Assembly (NCBI GenBank): GCA_018064755.1
Contig: JAGHUP010000005.1
Coordinates: forward strand, 1-41,293
Source: Candidatus Crickella equi
GTDB taxonomy: Bacteria; Bacillota; Clostridia; Peptostreptococcales; Anaerovoracaceae
Direction: 5' to 3'
DNA length: 41,293 nt
The position numbers were made by a program, and so were the translations under genes. How positions within the stretch are numbered: position 1 is the first letter of the stretch; each line of letters opens with the position of its first letter. A model generated the notes under the pieces. It saw only the letters and a program-made list of their open reading frames with translations. It was not told where the DNA came from and ran no database searches. Below, piece after piece: positions 22,756 through 32,944 of this stretch.

Positions 22756-25440
22756 ATGAGAACTAATTTAGCAAAGACATACGATCCTAATGATTTTGAA
22801 GATCGTATTTATGAAATGTGGGAAGAAAAGGGCGCATTCAATGCGGACGTTGATAAAGACAAGAAACCGTTCACAATCGTAATGCCACCTCCAAATATTA
22901 CAGGACAGTTGCATATGGGTCATGCGCTTGACCAGACACTGCAGGATGTTCTGACAAGATGGAAGAGAATGCAGGGTTATTCAGCACTGTGGCTGCCAGG
23001 AACAGATCACGCATCAATCGCAACTGAAGTTAAGGTAGTAGAGAAACTCAAGAAAGAAGGCATCGACAAGCATGACCTGACTCGTGAAGAGTTCCTCAAG
23101 CACGCATGGGCATGGAAGGAAGAGTTCGGTGGACGCATTACCAAGCAGTGCCGTAAGCTCGGAGACTCCTGCGACTGGAGAAGAGAACGTTTTACAATGG
23201 ACGAAGGCTGCAACAATGCAGTTAAGGAAATGTTCATTAAGCTCTACAATGATGGCCTGATTTACAAGGGCAACCGTCTGATTAACTGGTGCCCATGCTG
23301 TCATACAACTCTGTCTGATGCAGAGGTAGAGCACGAGGATATGAATGGACACTACTGGTACTTCTACTATCCAGCAGAGGATGGTTCAGAGGGTATCACA
23401 ATTGCGACATCACGTCCTGAGACTATGTTCGCTGACGTAGCTATCGCAGTTGCTGAAGGAGATGAGAGATACGCTCACCTGATTGGCAAGAACGTACTTA
23501 TCCCACTGGTAGGAACACCAATTCCGGTTATTACAGACGAGCACGCTGATCCTGAGAAGGGTACTGGTGCCGTTAAGATTACACCTGCACACGACCAAAA
23601 CGACTTTGAGGTAGGCGAGAGACATGGACTCGACAGCAGTCTGTCTTGCATCGATGAGGATGCGAAGATGACTGAGCTGGCTGGCAAGTATGCTGGCATG
23701 GACAGATATGAGTGCCGTAAGCAGTGGATTGCTGACCTGGATGAGGCAGGATATCTGAAGAAGATTGATGACCTGGTAATTCCAACAGGTACATGCTATA
23801 GATGCCATACTATCGTTGAGCCACGTATTTCTGATCAGTGGTTCGTAGCTATGAAGAAGCTTGCAGAGCCTGCTATCAAGGCTGCTAAGAGCGAGGGCGG
23901 AGAGCTCGAATACGTACCACAGAGATACGAGAAGATCTATCTGAAGTGGCTGAACGAGATTAGAGACTGGTGTATCTCAAGACAGCTGTGGTGGGGACAC
24001 AGAATTCCTGCTTACTACTGCGATGAGTGCGGTGAGGTTGTTGTAGCTACTGATACACCTGATGTATGTCCAAAGTGCGGTTGCAAGCACTTCCACCAGG
24101 ACGAGGATGTACTCGATACATGGTTCAGTTCTGCGCTTTGGCCATTCTCAACTCTGGGTTGGCCTGAGAAGACTCCAGAACTTGATTACTTCTATCCTAA
24201 CAGCGTAATGGTTACAGGATACGATATCATCTTCTTCTGGGTAGTAAGAATGGTATTCTCCTCACTCTATACAATGGGTGAGATTCCATACAAGCACGTA
24301 TATATCCACGGTCTGGTTAGAGACTCACAGGGACGCAAGATGTCCAAGTCACTTGGCAACGGTATCGACCCACTGGTAGTTATCGATGAGACTGGTGCAG
24401 ATGCTCTGAGATTCATGCTCGCAACAGGTATTTCACCTGGTAACGACATGAGATTCCTCGAGGAAAAACTGCTGGCAGCTCGTAACTTTGCTAACAAGCT
24501 GTGGAACGCTTCAAGATTCACTATCATGAACCTCTTGGATGAGAACGGAGAGTTCCTGCCAATGGCAGATGAGAAGTCTGCAGTTCTCAAGGATGAGGAC
24601 AAGTGGATTATTGCTAAGATCAACGAAGGTGCTAAGACAATTACCGAGGATATGGACAAGTTCGAACTCGGTATCGCAGGCCAGAAGGTTTACGACCTCA
24701 TCTGGGATGTATACTGCGACTGGTACATCGAGCTGATTAAGCCTAGACTTTGGGGCGATGATGAAGAGGATAAGGCTACTGCAAGATTCGTTCTGCAGAA
24801 GACTCTGAAGGATCTCTTAAGACTCCTGCACCCATTCATGCCATTCATTACAGAGGAAATCTGGGGATACCTGCCAGAAGAGCCTAAGACTAAGGACAAT
24901 CCGGATGGTCTCTTGATTAAGGATAGATGGCCTGAGTTCGACGCAAGTCTTGACTATGCTGATTCAGTATTCAAGATTGAGACTGCTATGGAGATTATCA
25001 AGGCAGTTAGAAATATCAGAGTAGAGGCTGACGCTGCTCCATCAAGACACGTTAACCTGATCGTTAAGACAGATACTCTGGGCGAAGTTATCCCAGCAAT
25101 CGAGAGCTACATTGGCAATATTGCTAATGTTGACAGCATCAAGATTGAGGCTGCTGGTGGTGCTGCATCTGACGATGTAATGTCCGCAGTAATCAGTGGC
25201 GGTGAGATTCTCGTTCCACTGGACGAGCTCGTAGATATGGCTGCTGAGATTGAGCGTCTTGAGAAGGAAGTTAAGAGACTCGAGGGCGAGGTTACAAGAG
25301 TAGAGAAGAAGCTCAGTAACCAGGGATTCGTAGCTAAGGCTCCTGCAGCAGTTGTTGAGGAAGAAAAAGCAAAGGGTGAGAAGTACAAAGAGATGCTGGC
25401 AACAGTAGTCGCTCGTCTTGACTCACTGAAGAATAAATAA
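22756..25440 (+). CDS. valS: Valyl-tRNA synthetase
   Basis: 894 residues, class I. The HIGH motif is HMGH (53-56) in PPPNITGQLHMGHAL and the KMSKS motif is at 528-532. The CP1 editing domain (GITIATSRPETMFADVA) and two Cys clusters (CPCC; CDEC...CPKC) are present, with a C-terminal tRNA-binding coiled coil (EIERLEKEVKRLEGEV). The start at 22756 follows AAAGGAGA; the earlier ATG at 22738 lies in the repeat. No T-box leader is present, unlike many Bacillota valS genes. Instead, palindromic copy C abuts the SD. Confidence 0.97.
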   Translation: MRTNLAKTYDPNDFEDRIYEMWEEKGAFNADVDKDKKPFTIVMPPPNITGQLHMGHALDQTLQDVLTRWKRMQGYSALWLPGTDHASIATEVKVVEKLKKEGIDKHDLTREEFLKHAWAWKEEFGGRITKQCRKLGDSCDWRRERFTMDEGCNNAVKEMFIKLYNDGLIYKGNRLINWCPCCHTTLSDAEVEHEDMNGHYWYFYYPAEDGSEGITIATSRPETMFADVAIAVAEGDERYAHLIGKNVLIPLVGTPIPVITDEHADPEKGTGAVKITPAHDQNDFEVGERHGLDSSLSCIDEDAKMTELAGKYAGMDRYECRKQWIADLDEAGYLKKIDDLVIPTGTCYRCHTIVEPRISDQWFVAMKKLAEPAIKAAKSEGGELEYVPQRYEKIYLKWLNEIRDWCISRQLWWGHRIPAYYCDECGEVVVATDTPDVCPKCGCKHFHQDEDVLDTWFSSALWPFSTLGWPEKTPELDYFYPNSVMVTGYDIIFFWVVRMVFSSLYTMGEIPYKHVYIHGLVRDSQGRKMSKSLGNGIDPLVVIDETGADALRFMLATGISPGNDMRFLEEKLLAARNFANKLWNASRFTIMNLLDENGEFLPMADEKSAVLKDEDKWIIAKINEGAKTITEDMDKFELGIAGQKVYDLIWDVYCDWYIELIKPRLWGDDEEDKATARFVLQKTLKDLLRLLHPFMPFITEEIWGYLPEEPKTKDNPDGLLIKDRWPEFDASLDYADSVFKIETAMEIIKAVRNIRVEADAAPSRHVNLIVKTDTLGEVIPAIESYIGNIANVDSIKIEAAGGAASDDVMSAVISGGEILVPLDELVDMAAEIERLEKEVKRLEGEVTRVEKKLSNQGFVAKAPAAVVEEEKAKGEKYKEMLATVVARLDSLKNK

Positions 25441-25441
25441 T

Positions 25442-26665
25442 ATGGCAATTTCAGACGGATTAAATAGAATGACAAGACTTCTCGAGGTACTGGGTAACCC
25501 CGAGAAGTCATTCTCAGTTCTTCATATTGCCGGTACTAACGGCAAGGGTTCGACCGCTGTAATGATGGCAAGTGTGCTGGAAGCTGCCGGTTATTCGGTA
25601 GGCCTGTACACATCTCCACACCTTGAGGTTAAGAACGAGCGTATTCAGATCTGGAATGGTGAGCACTCCATGATTACAGACGAGAAATACGATGAGCTTG
25701 CGGCTGTAGTAGATGAAGCCGCTGCCAAAATCTCAGGTGAGAATAATCCGGAGACTGGCGAGCCACTCGGCAAGCTACACTTCTTCGAGAAGATTACAGC
25801 GATTGCTTATCTGTATTATGCAGAGCAGAATCCTGATTATGTAGTTCTCGAATGTGGACTCGGTGGAAGACTTGATTCAACCAATACGATTGAGAAACCG
25901 CTCGTTAGCGTATTGACTCAGATTGGACTTGATCATACGGCTGAACTCGGTAGAACGATATTCAAAATTCTTCGTGAGAAGGGCGGAATCATCAAACCAG
26001 GCGTTCCGGTGGTATGTCAGTGCGGTAATATGATGAACTCGCAGGTTATTCATAGAATTGCGAAGGAAAATGGCTGCGATTGTGTAGATGCATGCGACAG
26101 GAAGGACGAGTTCAGAAAGTATGAACTTGGAATGAAAGGTGATTATCAGCTGGACAATGCTGCAACTGCTGTTATAGCAATCCGGAAAGCAGGCATTGAG
26201 GTTCCAGAAAGCGCGATAGAAGAGGGCCTTCGCAAAGCCGTAATCCCGGGCAGATTCGAAATCATGAGCGAGGAACCATACTGGATTTTGGACGGGGCAC
26301 ATAACCCTGATGCGATACAAGGGGCTATAAACACCTTCGAAATGTTCAAAAGACAGAAAAAAATCAAAAAATCCCTGATTATATTTGGGTGCATGCAAGA
26401 CAAGAATTACCTCAGTATGATACAATTAATGAACCAATATACTAGAGGCTGCGAATTTGTCGTTACAGCATTCGATGATGAACGATGTGCGGACCCGATG
26501 GTTCTTGGTGAATGTTTCGTAAATAATGGACGTAATTGTACTGTATGTGAGTCTGTAGAGGAGGCCTATGAGCAGGCCCAATCACAGAAATATGAAGCAG
26601 TGTTAATAATTGGCTCCATCTATCTAGCTGGAGCAATGAGGAATATTATTAAAAGGAGAGTGTAG
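25442..26665 (+). CDS. folC: Bifunctional folylpolyglutamate synthase/dihydrofolate synthase
   Basis: 407 residues, Mur-ligase fold. The P-loop [14 protein letters not shown] (~29-42), [16 protein letters not shown] and [14 protein letters not shown] match the family. The C-terminal domain begins near GAHNPDA. It adds glutamate to folates and to dihydropteroate. It starts one base after valS stops and has no clear SD, so translation is probably coupled. Confidence 0.95.
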   Translation: MAISDGLNRMTRLLEVLGNPEKSFSVLHIAGTNGKGSTAVMMASVLEAAGYSVGLYTSPHLEVKNERIQIWNGEHSMITDEKYDELAAVVDEAAAKISGENNPETGEPLGKLHFFEKITAIAYLYYAEQNPDYVVLECGLGGRLDSTNTIEKPLVSVLTQIGLDHTAELGRTIFKILREKGGIIKPGVPVVCQCGNMMNSQVIHRIAKENGCDCVDACDRKDEFRKYELGMKGDYQLDNAATAVIAIRKAGIEVPESAIEEGLRKAVIPGRFEIMSEEPYWILDGAHNPDAIQGAINTFEMFKRQKKIKKSLIIFGCMQDKNYLSMIQLMNQYTRGCEFVVTAFDDERCADPMVLGECFVNNGRNCTVCESVEEAYEQAQSQKYEAVLIIGSIYLAGAMRNIIKRRV

Positions 26666-26666
26666 C

Positions 26667-27935
26667 ATGTTCGATAGAAATGGTAATGACAACAGCAACT
26701 ATAATCAGATGATTATCGAAGAGATCAACAAGGTTTCTCCTACAGTTGCAGGATTCATCGAGAAAGAGTACAACAGACAGAAGAACAACGTAGAGCTGAT
26801 CGCATCTGAGAACTATTGCTCAGAGGCTGTAATGGCTGCTTGCGGAAGCTGCCTGTCATGGAAGTATGCAGAAGGTTATCCATATGTAAGAACTTCCGGT
26901 AACAAGGGTAGATACTATGGTGGTACTGAGTTCGTTGACCAGATGGAAGAGTACTGCTGCGACGCATGGAGAAAGGTATTCAACACTGATTACCATGTAA
27001 ACGTACAGCCACATTCAGGTTCACAGGCTAACTTCGCTGCTTATAAGGCAGTTCTCGAGCCAGGAGATACAATTCTCGGACTGAACCTCGATAACGGTGG
27101 ACACCTCACTCACGGTTCTGGAGTTAACTTCTCCGGCAAACTGTATGATGTTCATTTCTATGATGTAGATGATAACGGATTCATCGACATGGAAGACCTC
27201 AAGAAGAAGGCTCATGAGCTCAAGCCACAGCTGATTCTGACTGGTGCTTCTGCTTATTCAAGAATCATCGACTTCAAGGCTTTCGCTGAGGTAGCTAAGG
27301 AAGTTGGAGCATACTTCATGGTAGATATGGCACACATCGCTGGTCTCGTAGCTGGCGGCGAGCATCCATCACCATTTGGCTATGCAGATATCGTAACTAC
27401 AACTACTCACAAGACTCTTAGAGGACCTCGTGGTGGAATGATCTTCTGCAGACCTGACCTCGCTAAGAAGGTTGACTCCGCAGTATTCCCATATGCACAG
27501 GGCGGCCCACTCGAGCACATCATCGCTGGTAAGGCTGTATGCGCTGAGGAGGCTATGAAGCCAGAGTTCAAGGAGTATGCAAAGCAGGTTAGAAAGAATG
27601 CTGCTGCACTTGCTGATGAGCTCATCAAGCTGGGATATAACATCGTAACAGGTGGAACTGACAACCACGTATTCCTGATCGACCTTTCAGATAAGGAATT
27701 CACTGGTAAGGAGTTGCAGGTTGCTTGCGACGAGCATGGAATTACTCTGAATAAGAACTGCGTACCTAACGAGAAGAGATCACCATTCCAGACTTCAGGC
27801 GTAAGAGTAGGTTCTGCACCTATGACAACTCGTGGATATCTTGAGGACGACTTCAGAAAGGTTGCTCACAGAATCGACGAAGTAGTTAAGGAACTCGAAG
27901 CTAAGAAGGCTGCTGAAGCTGCAGAAGCAAAGTAA
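26667..27935 (+). CDS. glyA: Serine hydroxymethyltransferase
   Basis: 422 residues, PLP enzyme making glycine and methylene-THF from serine. Motifs: [40 protein letters not shown], and [13 protein letters not shown] with PLP Lys near 249. It directly follows folC (1-base gap, SD AAAGGAGAG), forming a one-carbon/folate pair. Alternative starts are unlikely. Confidence 0.97.
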   Translation: MFDRNGNDNSNYNQMIIEEINKVSPTVAGFIEKEYNRQKNNVELIASENYCSEAVMAACGSCLSWKYAEGYPYVRTSGNKGRYYGGTEFVDQMEEYCCDAWRKVFNTDYHVNVQPHSGSQANFAAYKAVLEPGDTILGLNLDNGGHLTHGSGVNFSGKLYDVHFYDVDDNGFIDMEDLKKKAHELKPQLILTGASAYSRIIDFKAFAEVAKEVGAYFMVDMAHIAGLVAGGEHPSPFGYADIVTTTTHKTLRGPRGGMIFCRPDLAKKVDSAVFPYAQGGPLEHIIAGKAVCAEEAMKPEFKEYAKQVRKNAAALADELIKLGYNIVTGGTDNHVFLIDLSDKEFTGKELQVACDEHGITLNKNCVPNEKRSPFQTSGVRVGSAPMTTRGYLEDDFRKVAHRIDEVVKELEAKKAAEAAEAK

Positions 27936-27959
27936 TATAAAACTAAGGAGAACGAAAAC

Positions 27960-28382
27960 ATGGTCAAACTTTTAATTGGACACAAGGGAAGCGGCAAGAC
28001 TAAGAAGATGATTGATCTTGCAAATGATACAGTTCAGGACGCTAAGGGAAGCATCGTATTCATCAATAAGAATACAAGACTTATCTACGACCTGGACTAC
28101 AAGATCAGAGTTGTCTGCATGGAGGACTTCCCACACATCACTAATGCTGATGAGTATCTCGGATTCATCTTCGGAATTATGAGTTCCGATAACGATATCC
28201 AGACAATGTTCCTCGACGGTATCATGAGACATAGAGATTTTGCTCTTGATGTACTGCCTGATTTCATTGACAAGATTAAGATTGTATCCAAGGAAACAGG
28301 AATTGACTTCATTGTTAGTGTAAGTGCTGAGCTCGAAGAGATGATCGGCGTAAACTTCGACGGCATTGAAGTACTGAACTAA
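27960..28382 (+). CDS. Small P-loop protein of unknown role
   Basis: 140 residues. The N-terminal GHKGSGKT (7-14) is a Walker A motif. TMFLDGIMRH may be a Walker B-like strand (hydrophobic stretch then Asp). The rest is alpha/beta with no further domain, too short for a full kinase or AAA module. SD AAGGAG. It is 24 bases after glyA and shares its transcript, ending at a strong terminator. I do not recognise a function. Confidence 0.75.
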   Translation: MVKLLIGHKGSGKTKKMIDLANDTVQDAKGSIVFINKNTRLIYDLDYKIRVVCMEDFPHITNADEYLGFIFGIMSSDNDIQTMFLDGIMRHRDFALDVLPDFIDKIKIVSKETGIDFIVSVSAELEEMIGVNFDGIEVLN

Positions 28383-28387
28383 GATAT

Positions 28388-28424
28388 AATGCCCTGGATT
28401 CGCTCCGGGGCATTGCTATTTTTT
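28388..28424 (+). terminator. Terminator of the folC-glyA-P-loop operon
   Basis: An 11-bp stem AATGCCCTGGA / TCCGGGGCATT with loop TTCGC is followed by GCTA and six T. Confidence 0.92.
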
Positions 28425-28433
28425 GATAAGGTA

Positions 28434-28656
28434 GGCGGTGCGTAGGTTGCACGCGGCATGAAAGATAGAGGTCGGATGGTTGACGTCCATGCGGACACGT
28501 TCGCACTCTATTTCGCTCGCAGCGGACACTAAGCTCTGCCTGCGCGAGTCGCAAGCGCCTGCTCGGCAATCGCTAAGTGCCGGCGGCTCAATGCGGTCCG
28601 CATAGACATCATTCATCCGACTATTCAATAATGCGGTGTGCATCGTACGCACCGCC
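28434..28656. repeat. GC-rich 223-bp imperfect palindrome
   Basis: The ends are perfect 11-base inverted repeats GGCGGTGCGTA (28434-28444) / TACGCACCGCC (28646-28656). A second pair of 26-base arms (28471-28496 and 28596-28621) matches at 22 of 26 positions. The middle is rich in short CGCTCGC-type motifs. It is visibly more GC-rich than both neighbours and no ORF within it looks real. It fills the space between a terminator and an orphan DNA methyltransferase. It could be a miniature mobile element or a large structured RNA. Confidence 0.8.
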
Positions 28657-28673
28657 AATAATCAATAATACCA

Positions 28674-29993
28674 ATGACAGTAATCGAATCCATTGCTAGT
28701 GGAGTTGCCACTGGAAGAAGTGAATATGAGCATATAATGGCGCATAGCATCGATGCGGATCTATTCGAGTACGCTGAAAAGCACGTATTCGAATCAAGGG
28801 CGATTGAGTCGGAACTTGCACTTGGCGATAATGTGAATTATATGAAGTGGCTCTTGGATAATGGATATGCGGGCAAGTTCCGTCTTATCTATATCGATCC
28901 GCCGTTCTTTACCAAGGCAAAGTATAATGCAACAGTGAATGTTCGCGATGCGTCGGGAACCAGCCGCAAAATCCATCATCTGGCATATGATGATCGATTT
29001 GAGCGCAACCTTGAGTTCTATGTTGAGAATATGACGGTTAGACTGTTGATGATTAAGGAGCTGTTGGCTGATGACGGTCTGGTATGGGTTCATCTGGATT
29101 GGCATTCGTCCCATTACATCAAGTTGATTCTTGATGAGCTGATGGGTGAGAAGAATTTTGTCAATGAGATTATCTGGAGCTACAAGTCAGGTGGCTCTGC
29201 GAAGAAGCATTTCTCCAGAAAGCACGACAGTATCCTTGTGTACAGCAAGACCGGCAATTATTTCATTAATGTGCCTGAGGAGAAGTCATATAATAGGGGA
29301 TTCAAGCCTTACAATTTCAAGGGCGTGAAGGAGTATCAGGACGAGAATGGTTGGTATACTCTGGTTAATATGAAGGATGTCTGGTCAATTGATATGGTTG
29401 GACGTACTTCTAAGGAGCGTACCGGTTATGCGACCCAGAAGCCGCTGGAGCTGATGAAGAGAATTATTAGTTCTAGTTCGAATGAAGGGGACTTGGTTGG
29501 AGATTTCTTCTGCGGAAGCGGCAGCTTTATTGAGGCGGCCGAGCAGATGGGAAGAAGATGGGTCGGCTGCGACAATGAGGAGCTGGCGACCGCAATGGCC
29601 AAGAAGAGACTTGACCTTATTGAGGCTAACTACACATATAGATCAGAGACAAAGCAGCCACTGCGGCTCGGCCGCGTCAAGCTGAAGAAGAATATGGAAG
29701 AGGAGTTGCAGAATGGCAAGAAGGCTCTTAGCTGTGCAATTACTGCCTTCGATCCCGATATTGAAATCGGCTACATTCAATTTGCTGACCGCCAATATGT
29801 CAAGGAAGCCCTTGCAACTAATACGCTTCAGTTCATTGATTATGTAATGATAGATCCTGACTATCGAGACAAGTTTGCTTGCGAGATAGTCGTTGAAGAG
29901 GGATTCGATAATATGAGGTTCATTTCACCAGGAAATGCTGCAATGGTTATCGTTGATGTACTTGGCAGAGAATATTTCGTGAAATTAGATTAA
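28674..29993 (+). CDS. Site-specific DNA methyltransferase, beta class, orphan
   Basis: 439 residues. The catalytic motif IV DPPF (75-78) precedes the AdoMet motif I DFFCGSGSF (~276-284), the order of beta-class N6-adenine or N4-cytosine enzymes, as in type III Mod proteins. GYATQKPLELMKRII is the conserved motif X region. The central recognition part is short. No restriction gene or helicase is adjacent, so it may be a solitary regulatory methylase or a remnant of a system. No SD is visible before the ATG. Its 3' end overlaps the convergent exonuclease gene by 47 bases. Confidence 0.88.
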   Translation: MTVIESIASGVATGRSEYEHIMAHSIDADLFEYAEKHVFESRAIESELALGDNVNYMKWLLDNGYAGKFRLIYIDPPFFTKAKYNATVNVRDASGTSRKIHHLAYDDRFERNLEFYVENMTVRLLMIKELLADDGLVWVHLDWHSSHYIKLILDELMGEKNFVNEIIWSYKSGGSAKKHFSRKHDSILVYSKTGNYFINVPEEKSYNRGFKPYNFKGVKEYQDENGWYTLVNMKDVWSIDMVGRTSKERTGYATQKPLELMKRIISSSSNEGDLVGDFFCGSGSFIEAAEQMGRRWVGCDNEELATAMAKKRLDLIEANYTYRSETKQPLRLGRVKLKKNMEEELQNGKKALSCAITAFDPDIEIGYIQFADRQYVKEALATNTLQFIDYVMIDPDYRDKFACEIVVEEGFDNMRFISPGNAAMVIVDVLGREYFVKLD

Positions 29994-30990
29994 TGGTTCT
30001 GCTGTTTAGAATCAAATATCCATTGATAAGATCTGGGTCATCGTTAATATCGAGGCCCAGTTTTTTGATGTCTACGAAGAAATCGCTGCCGTGGCAATCT
30101 ACTGGCAACTGTATTTCGTAAGAAGCTGTTGTCTTGTTGAATGTCGCTGTAATCGGATTGTCGATATCCGGGAAATAGGCAGCAGAAATAGGGGTAGCGA
30201 GCTGGTCGCCAGTGATGGTGAGCAGCTTTTTCTTTTCATTCAGCACTGGACGAGCAGAGTAGGCAATTGAGTTCTTGGATGAGCCTTCTGAAGCACCCAC
30301 AGGAAAGCCGTATTTTGCGATTGCAGAGTGAAAATCGCCATCAAGGACATCTGCATACTCATTGCGACTAGCGAGCTGCATGAGCTGATATAACTGCAAT
30401 ACGTCCTCTCTGTTGTGGGTAAGAATAATCTTTTCAACAGTGCTATTTCCGCTAATTGAGTATTCGTCAAACAGTGCCACACTTTCGCGGCCTGTGATGG
30501 TGTCCTGCCTGTTATTTGCAATGCCAAAATGCTGTTCGCAGGATGCCTGACTCAGAGAGCCCAGTGTTCTCGGCAGGGCAGAACACTTGCGCAGGAATCG
30601 ATATAGGTCGAAGTCATAGAGTTTAATTCCGCTTTGGCCTGAGTCTGGATCTGCATCCATGAAGTTGGCTTCGAGTCTCGTATTAATAAATGGAATATCG
30701 TAGCGTAGACCGTTGAATGTGATGAGGTAGTCGATGCCTTCATCGCGCAGAAAGTCGAGGGTAGCCTGGAGAACTTTGTACTCCTCGTAGTGATTCTCGG
30801 CTAGAAATTGAGTCACACGAACACCGTCCTCGGTCTCAGTGAGGAGACCCATGAGGATGACTTTGCAGCGGGAAGGGTCGAGGCCGGTCGCCTCGATATC
30901 CAGTACGCAGGATTTTAAGCCACTATAATACTCGCCGAAGACCGGCGAGTTTATATGATTCATTCTATAATCTCGTGTAAATGTTTTCAT
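29947..30990 (-). CDS. Ribonuclease H-like exonuclease, YprB type
   Basis: 347 residues with a DnaQ-like 3'-5' exonuclease fold: ExoI CVLDIEATGL (Asp31, Glu33), ExoII FNGLRYDIPF (Asn93, Asp98) and ExoIII THNREDV (His192, Asp196). These are the DEDD residues. The C-terminal ~100 residues are beta-rich and unrecognised; the TPR part seen in longer YprB proteins is absent. Substrate unknown. It follows ychF by 59 bases on the same strand and has no clear SD; a second ATG at codon 10 is an alternative start. Confidence 0.85.
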   Translation of the reverse strand: MKTFTRDYRMNHINSPVFGEYYSGLKSCVLDIEATGLDPSRCKVILMGLLTETEDGVRVTQFLAENHYEEYKVLQATLDFLRDEGIDYLITFNGLRYDIPFINTRLEANFMDADPDSGQSGIKLYDFDLYRFLRKCSALPRTLGSLSQASCEQHFGIANNRQDTITGRESVALFDEYSISGNSTVEKIILTHNREDVLQLYQLMQLASRNEYADVLDGDFHSAIAKYGFPVGASEGSSKNSIAYSARPVLNEKKKLLTITGDQLATPISAAYFPDIDNPITATFNKTTASYEIQLPVDCHGSDFFVDIKKLGLDINDDPDLINGYLILNSRTINLISRNILCQVHQR

Positions 30991-31049
30991 TATAGTACAG
31001 AGGACTGTCCCAAATCTGACATTTTCGACAGATATGGACCGGCCCGGTT

Positions 31050-32144
31050 TTACACATTAAAGAGGAAGTGTACGACGTCGCCGTCTTTAACTTCGTATTC
31101 TTTACCTTCGGAGCGGAGCCAGCCTTTTTCCTTGGCAGCGGAGAGTTTGCCTTCGCATTCCATGAGCTTGTCGTAAGCGATTGTTTCAGCTCTGATGAAG
31201 CCCTTTTCAAAGTCAGTGTGGATCTTACCAGCTGCCTGTGGAGCGAGGGTTCCGCGGCGAATTGTCCAAGCTCTTGTCTCGTCTTCTCCTGTAGTGAGGA
31301 AGGAGATGAGGTTCAGAAGAGCATATGATGACTTAATCAGTTTGTCGAGTCCGGACTCTGTAATGCCCATATCCTCGAGGAACATTGTTCTCTCTTCGTC
31401 ATCGAGCTCGGAGAGTTCTGCTTCAATCTTGGCACAGATTACTACAACTTCTGAATTCTCAGCTGCAGCGTATTCTTTTACTTCCTTAACGAAATCATTA
31501 TCAGGACCAGCAGCTTCATCTTCACCAACGTTAGCAGCGTAGATAACTGGCTTGAAAGTCAGGAGATCGAGTGTCTTAACGAAAGCAGCTTCGTCATCGT
31601 CGAGATCAATCTTACGAGCAACCTGTCCGTCAGCGAGTGCATCGTAAACCTTCTGGAGAATTACGATTTCTGATTTGGCATTCTTGTCGCCAGCCTTAGC
31701 AACTTTCTCAGTCTTGGCAATACGTCTTTCGAGCACTTCCATGTCTGCGATGATGAGCTCCATGTTAATAGTCTCAATGTCGCTAACTGGGTTAACTCTG
31801 CCGTCTACGTGAACAACATTAGGGTCCTCAAAGCAACGAACTACGTGAACAATAGCCTCAACTTCACGGATGTGGCCGAGGAATTTATTGCCGAGTCCTT
31901 CTCCCTTGGAAGCACCCTTAACGAGGCCAGCGATATCACTGAACTCGATAGTTGTGTAAATTGTCTTCTTGGAATGGTAGATGTTGGAGAGGTTGGTAAC
32001 TCTCTCGTCTGGAACGATAACCACACCTACATTAGGCTCGATTGTGCAGAAAGGGTAGTTTGCAGCCTCTGCACCAGCCTTAGTGATTGCGTTGAATAAT
32101 GTACTCTTGCCAACGTTAGGCAATCCGACGATTCCTAATTTCAT
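31050..32144 (-). CDS. ychF: Redox-regulated ATPase YchF (OLA1 family)
   Basis: 364 residues, normal length. G1 [16 protein letters not shown]3 [10 protein letters not shown], the atypical NVGED in place of NKxD that gives ATP preference, and a C-terminal TGS domain ([18 protein letters not shown]) are all visible. It binds ribosomes. The SD GGAGG is preceded at once by palindrome copy 4. Probably in an operon with lgt and the RelA/SpoT-domain gene upstream. Confidence 0.96.
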   Translation of the reverse strand: MKLGIVGLPNVGKSTLFNAITKAGAEAANYPFCTIEPNVGVVIVPDERVTNLSNIYHSKKTIYTTIEFSDIAGLVKGASKGEGLGNKFLGHIREVEAIVHVVRCFEDPNVVHVDGRVNPVSDIETINMELIIADMEVLERRIAKTEKVAKAGDKNAKSEIVILQKVYDALADGQVARKIDLDDDEAAFVKTLDLLTFKPVIYAANVGEDEAAGPDNDFVKEVKEYAAAENSEVVVICAKIEAELSELDDEERTMFLEDMGITESGLDKLIKSSYALLNLISFLTTGEDETRAWTIRRGTLAPQAAGKIHTDFEKGFIRAETIAYDKLMECEGKLSAAKEKGWLRSEGKEYEVKDGDVVHFLFNV

Positions 32145-32159
32145 TTTATATACCTCCAG

Positions 32160-32179
32160 ATGTAAAGTAAACTTTACAT
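32160..32179. repeat. 20-bp palindrome, copy 4
   Basis: Identical to the copies at 5747, 5784 and 7514. It provides the final ATG-TAA of lgt and ends 2 bases before the GGAGG of ychF (minus strand). Confidence 0.9.
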
Positions 32180-32944
32180 ATTATTAACGTTCTTGTCAGC
32201 ATTCTCCAGTTGGTAATGCTTGCTACAATAAATATACAACAGAATGCTCACGACGATAACCGTTAAACTGAGCACTTGCGCTTGCTTGAAGTTGCCTATC
32301 ATGAGACTATCTGTTCTCAGCGCTTCAACGAAGAATCTTTCGATAGAGTAGAGGACTCCGTACAAAGCGAGTATCTGTCCGTTGAATGTGCGGTGGTTCT
32401 TCGCAAACCAGGACAGGAAGATGAACAGAATAAGACACCAAATCGATTCATACAGAAAAGTAGGGTGTACTTTGACGCCATCAACGAGAATGCCCCATGG
32501 TAGGTCAGTCGGACCGCCGTGTGCTTCGCCGTTGAAGAAGTTGCCCCAGCGACCGATTGCCTGACCCAGTGCAACAACTGGCATCAAGAGGTCAATCATA
32601 TTGAGCGCTTTAATCTTCTTGTAACGACAGACAATTACAACAGTAATTATCCCGAATATAAGTCCGCCATGAATTGCGAGACCGCCATTACGCATATTAA
32701 GGGCATCGGCCAGACTGTGATACATGCTTAAATTGAAAAGAACATAGTACAGTCTTGCTCCGATGACAGCAGCAGGGAGCATCCATATAACTGTATCCAG
32801 AACATCGTCCTCAGTAAGACCCTGTTGTGGCGCTCTCTTGCAGGAAATAATTACACCAAGTAGCATTCCCAGTGCAATCAACACTCCGTACCACCTTATA
32901 TCTATACTGCCTATTGAAAAAGCTATAGGATCTGGGTGACTCAT
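32174..32944 (-). CDS. lgt: Prolipoprotein diacylglyceryl transferase
   Basis: 256 residues, seven predicted membrane helices. The signature GRWGNFFNGEAHGG contains the essential Arg (132), and GLAIHGG the conserved His (92). It moves diacylglycerol from phosphatidylglycerol to the lipobox Cys of prolipoproteins; the LivK and PotD-like lipoproteins of this window would be substrates. Adjacent to the RelA/SpoT-domain gene with no gap. Confidence 0.96.
   Translation of the reverse strand: MSHPDPIAFSIGSIDIRWYGVLIALGMLLGVIISCKRAPQQGLTEDDVLDTVIWMLPAAVIGARLYYVLFNLSMYHSLADALNMRNGGLAIHGGLIFGIITVVIVCRYKKIKALNMIDLLMPVVALGQAIGRWGNFFNGEAHGGPTDLPWGILVDGVKVHPTFLYESIWCLILFIFLSWFAKNHRTFNGQILALYGVLYSIERFFVEALRTDSLMIGNFKQAQVLSLTVIVVSILLYIYCSKHYQLENADKNVNNM

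Noticed and set aside
28315-28658. Minus-strand ORFs across the GC-rich palindrome
   Set aside because: No SD, low-complexity Arg/Ser-rich products, and explained by the inverted-repeat structure.
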